Shown here: positions 15,809-24,951 of the stretch, one piece after another
Layout of the letters: each line of letters opens with the position of its first letter
How positions within the stretch are numbered: position 1 is the stretch's first letter
Program-made: the position numbers and the translations under genes
Source: an uncultured Oscillospiraceae bacterium
GTDB taxonomy: Bacteria > Bacillota > Clostridia > Oscillospirales > Oscillospiraceae
Direction: 5' to 3'
Assembly (NCBI GenBank): GCA_944386985.1
Contig: CALXDD010000024.1
Span: 1-41,711 of the forward strand
DNA length: 41,711 nt
The notes under the pieces: model-generated
What the model saw: only the letters and a program-made list of their open reading frames with translations
The model's database searches: none
Told to the model about the DNA's origin: nothing

Positions 15809-17513
15809 AGTCGCCCTCCTGTATTTTGGGCATGCGGATCTCCACGCAGGTACCCACGTCCAGCTCGCTGGTGATGCGGAGCCCGTATTTTTTCCCAAAG
15901 TAGATCTGCAGCCGGTCGTTGACGTTTTTGATGCCGATGCCGGTGCGGTCCTTGGGCCCATGCTGCAGGATGGAGGCCACCTGCTCCGGGCTCATGCCCA
16001 CGCCGTTGTCCTGGACAAAGAACAAAATATCCTCGCCGTCCTGACAGACCCGGACGGTGATCATGCCCTCATCCACCATCAGATCCAGGCCGTGGTTAAT
16101 GGCGTTTTCAATGATGGGCTGCAGGGTGATCTTGTTGCAGTAGTAGTTGAGACAGGCCGGGTCCACGTCAAACTGGTAGGTAAACTGGTTTTTGTACCGG
16201 TATTTCTGGATCTGGAGATAGCTCTCGGCGTGCTCGATCTCCTTGGCGATGGGGATCAGCTCGTGGCCTTTGCTGATGCTGATGCGGAAGAGCCTTGCCA
16301 GGGCGTGGACCATCTTTACCGCGTCGGCGTTGCGGCCCTGCTCGCACATCCAGGCGATGGAATCCAGGGTGTTGTAGAGAAAGTGGGGGTTGATCTGGGC
16401 CTGGAGGGCCTTCAGCTCCGTTTTCCGGAGATTGACCTCCTCCTCCCGGACGGTGGTCATCAGCTGCTGGATGCGCAGCACCATGTGGCCGAAGGAACTG
16501 GAGAGCTCCTGGACCTCTCTGGTGCCGCCCACAGGCCGGTAGGTGAAGTGGTCGGCGTCGGTCTCAAAGCTCTCCATGGCCGAGGCCAGCCCCCGCAGGG
16601 GGCGGCCCAGCAGCTGGGAGAGGAGCCAGCTGGTGAGAAGGGCGGCGGCCAGCACCACCACTGCCAGCAGGAAGGACAGGCGGATCATCTCCTGGACATT
16701 GCGGTTCACCAGCTCATCCACATAGCTGACGCCTACCACCCGCCAGTCGCTGCCTTCCACGCTGGTGACGCAGTAGATTACCGTGTCGTCCACATAGGAG
16801 TCATCCTTCAAGGAGGCAAGCAGCTCCACATTCTCCGACTTGAGCCCTGCGTACAAGAGCTGCTGCTGGGGGTGGTAGACGATGTTGCCGTCCTTGTCCA
16901 CCAGGAAGCAGTAGCCCCGCTGACCGATGCTGACGTTGTTGATATAGCTGGAGATGCTGGAAAAGCTCAGGTCCAATGATACCCAGGCGGCCTCGCCTCC
17001 CGGGGGCAGGGGGGTGGTCATGGTGACCACCCAGGGGTAGTAGCTCTCGAAGATGGACTCCACATGGGGGGCGGTCATGTAGGCGGACTGGGAGGATCTG
17101 GCCTTTTCCAGATCAAAGGAGAGGTTCTGGAAGATATTCTCCCGGGGCTCCCGGCCCGGGGACCAGCACTCCAGCAGGTCGCCGCTGTCGGAGTAGCTGG
17201 TGACGGCCACCACGTCCGGCCGGAACTTCAGAAAGGCGGCCAGCAGCTCGTCCCGGTCGGACTCGTCCTCCAGCATGGACTGCTCCACCAATTCCATCGC
17301 CTGGTCCATGTCCCTCAGGTAATTGCCTACTGTGTTGGACACCTGGGATACCGCCTGCACGCTGCTGGTGCGGGCGCTCTGGACCATGGCGCTGCGGTAC
17401 CGGTTCAGAAACAAAAGGATGCAGCAGCAGAGGATGACGGCTACCACCCCTACCACCATGGCCACCAGGATGGTAGTGATCCGCAGTCCGGTGCGGGGAG
17501 ATCGGCTGGTCAA
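15795..17513 (-). CDS. LytS/YesM-type sensor histidine kinase
   Basis: 572 residues. Membrane helix 1 (about 14-36), an extracellular Cache-like sensor domain (about 40-270), membrane helix 2 (about 277-298), HAMP (about 299-350), then the His_kinase domain with phospho-acceptor His377 in NPHFLYN, and a GHKL ATPase with LQPIIENAINHG and DNGVGMS. This is the kinase class that pairs with AraC-type response regulators. Its start overlaps the end of the regulator gene by 4 bases (ATGA), and its end overlaps the sugar-binding lipoprotein gene. Together they form a sensing unit placed just before mglBAC. Confidence 0.95.
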   Translation of the reverse strand: MTSRSPRTGLRITTILVAMVVGVVAVILCCCILLFLNRYRSAMVQSARTSSVQAVSQVSNTVGNYLRDMDQAMELVEQSMLEDESDRDELLAAFLKFRPDVVAVTSYSDSGDLLECWSPGREPRENIFQNLSFDLEKARSSQSAYMTAPHVESIFESYYPWVVTMTTPLPPGGEAAWVSLDLSFSSISSYINNVSIGQRGYCFLVDKDGNIVYHPQQQLLYAGLKSENVELLASLKDDSYVDDTVIYCVTSVEGSDWRVVGVSYVDELVNRNVQEMIRLSFLLAVVVLAAALLTSWLLSQLLGRPLRGLASAMESFETDADHFTYRPVGGTREVQELSSSFGHMVLRIQQLMTTVREEEVNLRKTELKALQAQINPHFLYNTLDSIAWMCEQGRNADAVKMVHALARLFRISISKGHELIPIAKEIEHAESYLQIQKYRYKNQFTYQFDVDPACLNYYCNKITLQPIIENAINHGLDLMVDEGMITVRVCQDGEDILFFVQDNGVGMSPEQVASILQHGPKDRTGIGIKNVNDRLQIYFGKKYGLRITSELDVGTCVEIRMPKIQEGDYETK

Positions 17514-18790
17514 GACGGCTCACCCACCCTCTCCACCCCCAGCCGCCGGCGCATGGCGTTGGGGGACTCGCCGCAGTATTTTTTGAAGCAGTAGCTGAAG
17601 TAGTGCTGATCGGTATAGCCGCAGCGCTGGGAGATCTCCTGCACCTTGAGACTGGAGGTGGCCAGAAGGTCCCGGGCCGCATCCATCCGCTTTCGGATGA
17701 GGATATTGATGAAGGTCTCGCCGGTGCACTTTTTGATGCAGGCGCTCAGGTGGTTGGGACTCACATCCAGCATCCCGCTGAGGGACACCAGGGAGAGATC
17801 CGCGTTCATATAGTGCTGGTCCAGGGTGTCCAAAGCCCGCTTGCAGAGGAGACTCCCCCCCTTGACGGGAGCCAGGTCACTGATGAACTGGGCGCCGCTC
17901 TCGCTCTTGTCCCCCTGACGAAGGGCCTCCATGGCCTCCCGGTAGGCGCCGTGGAGGGCAGTGAGGGACCGGGCAGCCCGGCTGATGCCGATGCGGCAGC
18001 GCTTGCCCAGCACCCGGGATGCCATCTGGGGGATCTCGTCGGCTAAAATATGCAGGTATTCCTCAAAATCCAGGGGATTTCCCAGCAGCACGGAGACCAC
18101 CTTTCCAGAGGCAAAAAAGCTGACGCAGCGGAGGTATTTGGAAGCAAGGGTATTCACCGACGCCACAAAGGACGGGTCTGTGCAATTGCCCCCGCTGTCG
18201 CTCAGAAGGGTGGAGACCATCAGCGTGTAGCTGGGGTGGTCCTCCTGATCCCGCAGCAGTCCGCACTGCCGGGCCATAGCCTCCGCCTGGATTTCCGCGT
18301 CCGGATCGGCGTAGTCGTCCAGCACCAGAGGCATCAGCACCGCCGCCCGCTGGTCCTGTTCGCCGCCCCGCTGGGCGGCCTCACGGAACATGGCGAACTG
18401 GGCGTCGATCTTTTGACGGATGGTCCGCAGCTCCGATGCCAGGCCCTCCATGGTCAGGGGCTTGAGCATATAGCTGATGATGTTGTACTGAATCGCCTGC
18501 TTGGCGTATTCAAAGTCGTCGTATCCGCTCAAGAAAGCGATGTTGGTGGCGGGGCGTACCTCCCGTACCTGCCGGGCCAGTTCGATGCCGGAGATGAAGG
18601 GCATACGGATATCGGTGAGCAGCAGGTCGGGCTCGTACTTTTCCACAAGCTGCAGCGCGTCCAGTCCATTGCTGGCGTTTCCCACCAGGCAGAAGCCAAG
18701 CTCCTCCCAGGGAATCATGGTGCACACGGCTTCTCTGATCTCGTCCTCGTCGTCGGCGACGATCACAGTGTATAACGTCATTGCGGCCAT
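17510..18790 (-). CDS. AraC-type response regulator (YesN family)
   Basis: 426 residues. Receiver domain 1-125, with acidic pair DD (13-14), phospho-acceptor Asp60 in LLLTDIRMP and Lys110 in SYMLKP. A variable middle part follows. The C-terminal AraC double helix-turn-helix covers about 315-420, with YFSYCFKKYCGESPNAMRR at the second helix-turn-helix. The first ATG (18790) is used because AAAGGA lies upstream; a second in-frame ATG at 18781 has no ribosome site. First gene of the sensor operon; the likely target is the mglB promoter at 14713-14741. Confidence 0.95.
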   Translation of the reverse strand: MAAMTLYTVIVADDEDEIREAVCTMIPWEELGFCLVGNASNGLDALQLVEKYEPDLLLTDIRMPFISGIELARQVREVRPATNIAFLSGYDDFEYAKQAIQYNIISYMLKPLTMEGLASELRTIRQKIDAQFAMFREAAQRGGEQDQRAAVLMPLVLDDYADPDAEIQAEAMARQCGLLRDQEDHPSYTLMVSTLLSDSGGNCTDPSFVASVNTLASKYLRCVSFFASGKVVSVLLGNPLDFEEYLHILADEIPQMASRVLGKRCRIGISRAARSLTALHGAYREAMEALRQGDKSESGAQFISDLAPVKGGSLLCKRALDTLDQHYMNADLSLVSLSGMLDVSPNHLSACIKKCTGETFINILIRKRMDAARDLLATSSLKVQEISQRCGYTDQHYFSYCFKKYCGESPNAMRRRLGVERVGEPS

Positions 18791-18866
18791 TGCGGTATCT
18801 GTCCTTTCTTTATGGGAAGATTGGTGAGTGAGGTGGTCGAAACCTTATCATACTGATTTTAGCGCT

Positions 18867-18895
18867 ATTATAACAGATTTCGCGCCTGACTACAA
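18867..18895 (-). promoter_or_regulatory. Promoter of the response regulator-kinase-lipoprotein operon
   Basis: TTGTAG (18895-18890), 17-base spacer, perfect TATAAT (18872-18867) on the minus strand, about 75 bases before the start at 18790. It lies in the 371-base divergent gap 18791-19161, which otherwise holds the promoter of the next gene and no ORF. Confidence 0.75.
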
Positions 18896-19077
18896 TTATT
18901 ACGCAAAATTCCGTACCGATTTGCGGCGGCCTTTTTACAGGCGGCGGAGACGCCGTACGGACCATCGGACAGACTGCTTATGGCCGGATTCTCCTGAAAT
19001 GATGAGGATTTTTAAGAAAAAGGTTCTCTTTTCTCCAACAGAAGTGCAATGGAACGAAGAAACGGATTCTTTTCCCC

Positions 19078-19107
19078 GTGACAACAGCGGGGGAGGCATG
19101 CTATGAT
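19078..19107 (+). promoter_or_regulatory. Possible promoter of the 19162 membrane-protein gene
   Basis: GTGACA (19078-19083), 18-base spacer, TATGAT (19102-19107). Weak -35 match. A 16-base GC palindrome follows in the leader. Confidence 0.4.
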
Positions 19108-19126
19108 ACAGTCGGCTTGTAAAAAC

Positions 19127-19142
19127 CCGCGGCGCGCCGCGG
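19127..19142. repeat. 16-base GC palindrome in a leader
   Basis: CCGCGGCGCGCCGCGG, perfectly self-complementary, 6 bases before the ribosome site (AAAGGA) of the gene at 19162. It could be a regulator site or an RNA stem; its extreme GC content stands out in an otherwise mixed leader. Confidence 0.6.
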
Positions 19143-19161
19143 CAGAGAAAGGAATCCAAAG

Positions 19162-20016
19162 ATGAACTATGTGGACAAAAAGAAATTGATCCCCGGGGCC
19201 ATTTTACTGATCCTTGCCATCCTCTCTCTATGCGTGGTGTCAAAGGCGGCCACATCCGCCCGGTTTCATGCAAAGACCATTGCGGCGCTGGAGGAGAAAC
19301 AGACCACAGTGCTGGAGCTGACGGCGGCCACCACAGCGGCGTCTGCCGCCATTACGCTTCTTCCCGGGGACGCCGCAACGCCTATTGCGGAGAAGCTTGC
19401 GGATCTGAGCACCGGCTTTCTGCTTGTGCTCTGCGCCATTTACTTAGAGAAGTATCTCCTCACCATCACCGGCTATGTCACCTTCCAGGTGCTCATTCCG
19501 GCGGCGTGCCTGCTTTACCTTCTCTATCTGCTGATTGACCGGGAGGTGCTTCGGGTACTGGCCAGGAAGCTGTGTATCTTCGGCATCGCCATTGTCCTTG
19601 TGATCCCGGCCAGCGTCAAGCTCTCGGGCCTGATCGAGGACACCTATCGTACCTCCATTGACGCCACCATCGAGACGGCAAAGGAGACCGCTGCAGAGGT
19701 GGAGAGCAGGGCGGAGGAGACGGAGGAGTCAGACGAGGGATTCCTCTCAGGCATCCTCTCTTCCATCACCGACAGCATCACCGGCATCGCCTCCGATCTG
19801 TCCGAAAAGGTGGGGACCATGGTGAACAATTTCCTGGAGGCGCTGGCGGTGATGCTGGTGACCTCCTGTGTGATCCCCATTCTGGTGCTGCTGTTTTTCG
19901 TGTGGCTGGTGAAGGTGACCTTCTCTCTTGATCTGCCGCCGGCCGGCGGCGGGCCGCTGCTCCGCCGAAAGCGTTCCGCTTCCCGAGACCAGGGGGAAGA
20001 GAAGGAGAAGCAGTAA
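19162..20016 (+). CDS. Integral membrane protein of unknown function
   Basis: 284 residues, not recognised. ATG 19162 follows AAAGGA. Membrane helices at about 10-28, 88-130 (two), 138-155 and 232-258. Between the first two helices lies an external Ala/Thr-rich helical stretch. Residues about 165-230 are strongly acidic, helical and probably coiled coil (AEVESRAEETEESDEGF). The tail is Lys/Arg/Glu-rich and cytosolic. No transport or enzyme motif is visible. The gene is in the same direction as the CorA-like and GH13 genes but is separated from them by a promoter. Confidence 0.82.
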   Translation: MNYVDKKKLIPGAILLILAILSLCVVSKAATSARFHAKTIAALEEKQTTVLELTAATTAASAAITLLPGDAATPIAEKLADLSTGFLLVLCAIYLEKYLLTITGYVTFQVLIPAACLLYLLYLLIDREVLRVLARKLCIFGIAIVLVIPASVKLSGLIEDTYRTSIDATIETAKETAAEVESRAEETEESDEGFLSGILSSITDSITGIASDLSEKVGTMVNNFLEALAVMLVTSCVIPILVLLFFVWLVKVTFSLDLPPAGGGPLLRRKRSASRDQGEEKEKQ

Positions 20017-20071
20017 GGTCCCTGCGCGGGAGCGGCGCCATTAGGAACAGGTCCGCGCCGGTTCGGAGGTT

Positions 20072-20099
20072 TTGACTTCCCACGAAATGGTGGTATACT
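20072..20099 (+). promoter_or_regulatory. Promoter of the CorA-GH13 gene pair
   Basis: TTGACT (20072-20077), 16-base spacer, TATACT (20094-20099), 41 bases before ATG 20141. Confidence 0.65.
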
Positions 20100-20140
20100 G
20101 TACCATGTTAAAAATGTGAAGGGAAGAGGAGGCGGGAGCC

Positions 20141-21040
20141 ATGGAACAGTACCGGATTCGGTCCGGCGGAGCCCTGCGGAAATGCGAGGGGGAGTTGGAA
20201 CCGGGGGAGGTCCGTCTGATTCAGATGACCGAGCAGGAATTTGCCGGGCTGGAGGAGCGGATGCCCCACAAGCGGCGGCTGGAGCGAAGTCTGGAGACGG
20301 TCCGCTACTGCAAGGTGGAGTCCTTCGGAGACAGCGTACAGGGGGTCATGCGCATTCCCGGCCGGGGGGAGGAAAAGCCCCTGTCCTTCGGGTTCTACCT
20401 GTGGCGGCAGGAACTGCTGCTCATCGGCGGCGGCGGAGCGCTGGGCAAGCGGCTGGAGAAGCTGCGGGACACCCTGCCGGGAGACGCCTCGCCCCGGCAC
20501 CTGCTTTTGACGGTGCTGGAACAGCTCATTGACGGAGACCTCCTCTATCTCCAGGAGGTGGAGGAGCGGCTGGGGGCTGTGGAGGAGAGCCTTCTGCGCA
20601 AGCCGCCGGAGCACTTCTATGAGAGGGCCATCATCCAGAGCAAGGAGCTGTCCGCCCTCCACGCCTACTACGAGCAACTCATCGATATCGGCGATGAGAT
20701 GACCGGGGAGGCGGCGGGGGAGGAGAGCCGCTTCTGGCAGCTGTTCACCAACCGGGCGGAGCGGCTTCACAACCATGTGGAGATGCTGCGGGAGTATCTG
20801 CTGCAGCTGCGGGAGCTGTACCGCACCCAGATCGATGTCCAGCAAAACCGGGTCATGACCATCCTCACCGTGGTGACTACCCTCTTCATGCCCCTGACTC
20901 TCATCGCCGGGTGGTACGGCATGAACTTTCCAAACATCCCCATTCTCCATTGGCGCTACGGCTACGCGGTGGTGGCAATGGTAAGCCTGGGGATCATTGC
21001 GGCGGAGATCCTGTATTTCCGGCACAAAAAGATGCTGTAA
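20141..21040 (+). CDS. CorA-family divalent metal transporter
   Basis: 299 residues. ATG 20141 follows GAGGAGGCGGG. A cytoplasmic N-terminal alpha/beta domain is followed by a long helical stalk (about 125-235). Two C-terminal membrane helices (about 240-258 and 274-293) are joined by the diagnostic YGMNF loop (259-263). CorA proteins form pentameric Mg2+ (or Co2+/Ni2+) channels. The loop after GMN reads FPNIPILHW, where many CorA proteins have acidic residues, so ion preference cannot be inferred. It is followed after 12 bases by a GH13 gene, and the pair is probably co-transcribed. Confidence 0.92.
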   Translation: MEQYRIRSGGALRKCEGELEPGEVRLIQMTEQEFAGLEERMPHKRRLERSLETVRYCKVESFGDSVQGVMRIPGRGEEKPLSFGFYLWRQELLLIGGGGALGKRLEKLRDTLPGDASPRHLLLTVLEQLIDGDLLYLQEVEERLGAVEESLLRKPPEHFYERAIIQSKELSALHAYYEQLIDIGDEMTGEAAGEESRFWQLFTNRAERLHNHVEMLREYLLQLRELYRTQIDVQQNRVMTILTVVTTLFMPLTLIAGWYGMNFPNIPILHWRYGYAVVAMVSLGIIAAEILYFRHKKML

Positions 21041-21052
21041 GGAGATAAGATC

Positions 21053-22336
21053 ATGGCAAAGGAAACCGATACCGCCCTTCGCAGCCAGGTGCTGTACTGT
21101 GTCTATGTGCGCAGCCACACGAAGGAGGGAACTTTTCAGGCCCTGCGAAGGGATCTGGAGCGCATCAAGTCTCTGGGGACGGATGTGATCTGGCTGATGC
21201 CCATTCATCCTGTGGGGGAGCAGAGGAAAAAGGGCAGCCTCGGTTGTCCCTACGCCGTGCGGGACTATCGGGCGGTGAACCCCGCCTACGGCGCCATGGA
21301 GGATTTCCGGGCGCTGGTGGAGGAGATCCACCGCCTGGGGATGCGGTGCATCATCGACATCGTGTATAACCACACCGCTCCCGATTCCTGGCTGGCCCAA
21401 AACCACCCGGAGTGGTTTCACCACGATACCGGCGGCGCCCCTGTCAACCGGGTGGCGGACTGGTCGGATGTGGTGGATCTGGACTACAGCAGCCGGGCGT
21501 TGTGGGATTACCAGATTGAGACGCTGAAGCAGTGGGCGGCCATCGTGGACGGCTTTCGCTGCGACGCGGCGTCCATGGTGCCGCTGGAATTCTGGCGGGA
21601 GGCCCGGGCGGCCTGCGCCCAGGTGAAGGAGGGCCTTTTGTGGCTGGCGGAGTCGGTCTACGCGGATTTTGTCCGCCAGCTGCGGGCCATGGGGATGCCC
21701 TGCTGGTCCGACGGGGAGCTGTATCAGGTCTTCGATGTGGCCTATGACTACGACATCTGGCCCTGGTATGAGAAATATCTCCGGGGAGAGATCTCCCTTC
21801 CGGTGTACATCGAGATCCTCCGGCTTCAGGACGGGCTGTATCCGGAGAACTATGTGAAGCTGCGGTGTCTGGAGAACCATGACCGGCCCCGGATCGCCGG
21901 ACAGGTGACGGACAGAGGGAGGCTGGAGCAGCTCACTGCCTTCCAGATGTTTCAGCGGGGCATGGCGCTGCTGTACGCCGGACAGGAGTGGGCCAATGTC
22001 CACACCCCCAGCCTCTTTGAGAAGGAGACGGTGGACCGGGAGACGGGGACGGATCTGTCGCCGCTGCTCCGGCGTCTGGCGGAGATCAAAAAGGACGAGA
22101 TCACGGCCCGGGGCAGCTGGGAGCTGCGGGAAGAGGGGGGCGCGGTGTACGCCCGGTACCGCCTGGGGGACCGTCTTCTCTGCGGTGTGTTCCGCCTGGA
22201 GGGGGACGGCGGCAGGATCGCTGTGGAGCTCCCCGATGGGAAGTACCCGGAGCTTTTGTACGGCGGGATCGTGGAGGTGTCCGGCGGCGCTGTGGCCTCC
22301 GGGGAAAGGCCCCTCATTTTTGAGGGGACCCTGTAA
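21053..22336 (+). CDS. GH13 alpha-amylase-family enzyme, cytosolic
   Basis: 427 residues, no signal peptide. ATG 21053 follows AAGGAG. The (beta/alpha)8 barrel carries all four GH13 signatures: DIVYNH (102-107), GFRCDAA with nucleophile Asp171, acid/base Glu200 in WLAES, and LENHD with Asp277. The enzyme is short for the family, and a small beta domain closes the C-terminus. It would act on short alpha-glucans or alpha-glucosides inside the cell (hydrolase or transferase); the exact activity is not predictable. The gene ends at a bidirectional terminator, and a phosphoglucomutase gene lies on the other side, which would fit glucan use. Confidence 0.93.
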   Translation: MAKETDTALRSQVLYCVYVRSHTKEGTFQALRRDLERIKSLGTDVIWLMPIHPVGEQRKKGSLGCPYAVRDYRAVNPAYGAMEDFRALVEEIHRLGMRCIIDIVYNHTAPDSWLAQNHPEWFHHDTGGAPVNRVADWSDVVDLDYSSRALWDYQIETLKQWAAIVDGFRCDAASMVPLEFWREARAACAQVKEGLLWLAESVYADFVRQLRAMGMPCWSDGELYQVFDVAYDYDIWPWYEKYLRGEISLPVYIEILRLQDGLYPENYVKLRCLENHDRPRIAGQVTDRGRLEQLTAFQMFQRGMALLYAGQEWANVHTPSLFEKETVDRETGTDLSPLLRRLAEIKKDEITARGSWELREEGGAVYARYRLGDRLLCGVFRLEGDGGRIAVELPDGKYPELLYGGIVEVSGGAVASGERPLIFEGTL

Positions 22337-22422
22337 AAGCGCCTCCGCAGTGCTCCCCGCAGAGAGGGGAGTCTTGCCGGGGCAGGAGAGAAAGATAAAT
22401 GCCGTCTCCGGCATTTCCGGCA

Positions 22423-22467
22423 AACAAGCAGCGCGTCTGGGACTGAGGCCCAGACGCGCTGCTTGTT
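22423..22467. terminator. Bidirectional terminator between GH13 and ModE-like genes
   Basis: Perfect 19-bp stem (22423-22441 with 22449-22467), followed by ATTTTT on the plus strand; convergent genes end on both sides. Confidence 0.88.
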
Positions 22468-22481
22468 ATTTTTCAAAAAAT

Positions 22482-22829
22482 TCAGGAAAACTGCCCAAAG
22501 AACTCCTCATACATCCGGTCCGCCTCCCGCCGCAGGGCGGCGCAGTAACCGTCATAGGCGCTGAGCAGGGCGCGGCCCTCGGCTGTCAGCACCGCCCCGC
22601 CGCCGTGACGGCCGCCGGTGGTGGAGTCCAGCAGTTTGAACCCCAGCTCCCGCTCCGCGTTTTTCACAATGGTCCACGCCTTGGAGTAGGCCATGCTCAT
22701 ATCCATGGCCGCCGAGCGCAGGGAGTGGAGCTGTTCCACCTTGTGCAGCAGCGTGGCCACGCCGGGACCAAAGCACTTCTCATCGGTGAACAGCCGCACA
22801 GACAGCACGATCTTCAGCTTTTGGTCCAT
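22482..22829 (-). CDS. Stand-alone ModE-type winged-helix regulator
   Basis: 115 residues. The ATG at 22829 follows AAAGGAG. The whole protein corresponds to the N-terminal DNA-binding domain of the molybdate regulator ModE: a helix-turn-helix around SMAYSKAWTIVKNAERELG and the wing TTGGRHGGGAVLT. The C-terminal molybdate-binding (MOP) domains are absent. Such short versions are common in Clostridia, usually linked to molybdopterin or metal genes; none is visible here. It ends the azlC-azlD-pgcA run, 25 bases after pgcA. Its ligand and targets are unknown. Confidence 0.9.
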   Translation of the reverse strand: MDQKLKIVLSVRLFTDEKCFGPGVATLLHKVEQLHSLRSAAMDMSMAYSKAWTIVKNAERELGFKLLDSTTGGRHGGGAVLTAEGRALLSAYDGYCAALRREADRMYEEFFGQFS

Positions 22830-22854
22830 GGCGTCTCCTTTCTTGCGGTGAAAC

Positions 22855-24588
22855 TTACTTCTTCAGGGTGTCTACCCAGGCGCCGTACTTGGCCAGCTTC
22901 TCATCCCGCTGCTCCATGTCGTCGCCCTTGGTGAGGACGTAGACCTTGATCTTGGGCTCTGTGCCGGAGGGACGGACGATGAGGGAGGTGCCGTCGGCCA
23001 TTTCATAGCGCAGTACGTTGGAGCCGCTGAGCTCCATGGCGCTCTTCGCGCCGGTGGCGCAGTCCACCACAGTGCCGTCGCTGTAGTCCTTGAACTGGGC
23101 CACCTTCACCCCGGAGATCTCTGCGGGCGGGGTCTCCCGGAGGCGCTTCATCAGCTTGGCCATGTCCGCAAGGCCGTCCAGACCGGGCATCACCAGGTTG
23201 AAGGTCTTCTCGCCGTAGCAGCCGTACTTCTCATAGAGGGATTCCAGCGCGTCCAGCACCGTCATGCCCCGGGCGGCATAGTAGGCGGCCATCTCCGTCA
23301 GCAGCAGGGAGGCGGTGACGGCGTCCTTGTCCCGGACATAGTCGCCCAGCATATAGCCGTAGCTCTCCTCAAAGGAAAAGACCACCTTGCCCTCGCCGCT
23401 CTCCTCCAGCTGGTTCTTTTTCTCCGCAAGGAACTTGAAGCCGGTGAAGGTGTCGTAGCATTTTGCGCCATAACTCTCCGCCACAGCTTTGGCCATCTCA
23501 GTGGAGACAATGGACTTCAGGGCCACCGCGTTCTTCGGCAGCTTGCCGGTGCGTTTCATGGCGCCCAGCAGATAGTCCAGCAGCAAAACGCCAGTCTGGT
23601 TGCCGGTGACCACCTGGTACTCGCCCTTGCCGTCCCGGACCATGATGCCCACCCGGTCGCTGTCGGGATCGGTGCCGATGATGAAGCTGACGTCGTTCTT
23701 CTTGGCCAGGTCCACCGCCAAATAGAAGCCCTCCGGATTCTCCGGGTTGGGAGAGACCACGGTGGGGAAGTTGCCGTCAATGACCATCTGCTCGGGGACG
23801 CAGAGGAGATGCTTCACCCCGGCCCGCTTCAGAGCCTCCGGCACCAGCTTGTAACCGCAGCCGTGGAAGGGGGTGTACACCAGCTTGAAGGTGTCGGCCA
23901 CGGCGGGAATGGCGTCGGGGTCGGTGACCATGGCCATGACCTCCTTCAGGAAGGCCTCGTCGGTCTCCTCGCCGATGACCTCAATGAGGCCCTTGGCCAC
24001 GGCCTCGTCATAGTCCATCCGCTTGATGTCCTTGAAGATATCGATTTTTGCCAGTTGATCGGCAATGGCGGCGGCGTGGTGGGGGGGCAGCTGGGCGCCG
24101 TCCTCCCAGTAGACCTTATAGCCGTTGTACTCCTTGGGGTTGTGGCTGGCGGTGACGTTGATGCCCGCCTGGCAGCCGTAGTAGCGGACGGCAAAGCTCA
24201 GCTCAGGGGTGGGGCGGAGGGAGTCGAAGATCCGCACATGGATGCCGTTGGCGGCGCAGACCTCTGCGGCGGCGCGGGAGAAGGCCATGCCGTTGAGGCG
24301 GCAGTCCATGGCGATGGCTACGCCCCGGCGCTTGGCCTCCTCACCCTCGGCGCAGATCACATTGGCGAAGCCCTGGGTGGCGTGGCGGATCACATATACA
24401 TTCATCTGGTGAAGGCCCATCTTCATGGTGCCCCGCAGCCCGGCGGTGCCGAACTCCAGAGGACCGTAGAACCGGCTCTCGATCTCCTTGGGATCGTCAG
24501 CGATGGCCTTCAGCTCCTGGACCTCCGCCTCGGTGAGCACACCGCTGTCAAGCCACTTTTGGTATTCCTTCATGTAGTCCATATCCAT
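22855..24588 (-). CDS. pgcA: Alpha-phosphoglucomutase / phospho-sugar mutase
   Basis: 577 residues. The ATG at 24588 is chosen because AGGAGG is 4-5 bases upstream; an in-frame TTG at 24603 would contain that site. Four-domain alpha-D-phosphohexomutase: active-site serine loop TASHNP (Ser148), Mg2+ loop GTDPDSDR (near 305), sugar-binding FSFEESYGY and phosphate-binding PSGTEPK near the C-terminus. Length matches PgcA of Bacillus (about 580) and not GlmM (about 450). It interconverts glucose 1-phosphate and glucose 6-phosphate, for glycogen/glucan use and cell-envelope sugars. Confidence 0.95.
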   Translation of the reverse strand: MDMDYMKEYQKWLDSGVLTEAEVQELKAIADDPKEIESRFYGPLEFGTAGLRGTMKMGLHQMNVYVIRHATQGFANVICAEGEEAKRRGVAIAMDCRLNGMAFSRAAAEVCAANGIHVRIFDSLRPTPELSFAVRYYGCQAGINVTASHNPKEYNGYKVYWEDGAQLPPHHAAAIADQLAKIDIFKDIKRMDYDEAVAKGLIEVIGEETDEAFLKEVMAMVTDPDAIPAVADTFKLVYTPFHGCGYKLVPEALKRAGVKHLLCVPEQMVIDGNFPTVVSPNPENPEGFYLAVDLAKKNDVSFIIGTDPDSDRVGIMVRDGKGEYQVVTGNQTGVLLLDYLLGAMKRTGKLPKNAVALKSIVSTEMAKAVAESYGAKCYDTFTGFKFLAEKKNQLEESGEGKVVFSFEESYGYMLGDYVRDKDAVTASLLLTEMAAYYAARGMTVLDALESLYEKYGCYGEKTFNLVMPGLDGLADMAKLMKRLRETPPAEISGVKVAQFKDYSDGTVVDCATGAKSAMELSGSNVLRYEMADGTSLIVRPSGTEPKIKVYVLTKGDDMEQRDEKLAKYGAWVDTLKK

Positions 24589-24627
24589 TAACTCCTCCTT
24601 CAAATTGTGGGGAATATATGCGCGAAA

Positions 24628-24951
24628 TCAAAATACAGCCTGCACCAGCAGCATGTACAGAGCGGTGCTGCCGGCAATACTCAAAAGGGTGCTGCGCCGC
24701 CAGATGTGGAGTCCTACGCACACCGCCACGGCCATCACCTCCGGCGCGCCGAAGGGGGCCGCGGTGAGATCGATGGAGCGCAGGCAGTAGACCACCAGCA
24801 TCCCCATAACGGCGCAGGGCAGCGCCCGTCCCAGCTCCAGAATCAAAGCGGGGGGCTCCCGCTTTCCGCCGAAGAGCAGGAAAGGCAGCAGCCGGGTGAG
24901 GATGGTTACAGCGGTGATCACAGCCACCAGGGCCAGGGAGTGGAGGTTCAT
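24628..24951 (-). CDS. azlD: Branched-chain amino-acid exporter small subunit AzlD
   Basis: 107 residues, four hydrophobic segments, standard AzlD size. ATG at 24951 with AAGGAGG upstream; it overlaps the azlC stop by 4 bases. The motif TRLLPFLLFGG is typical. With AzlC it forms an exporter for branched-chain amino acids or their analogues. Confidence 0.93.
   Translation of the reverse strand: MNLHSLALVAVITAVTILTRLLPFLLFGGKREPPALILELGRALPCAVMGMLVVYCLRSIDLTAAPFGAPEVMAVAVCVGLHIWRRSTLLSIAGSTALYMLLVQAVF

Noticed and set aside
20108-22423. Minus-strand open frame of 771 codons opposite corA and GH13
   Set aside because: Pro/Leu/His-rich shadow of two well-supported genes in high-GC DNA.
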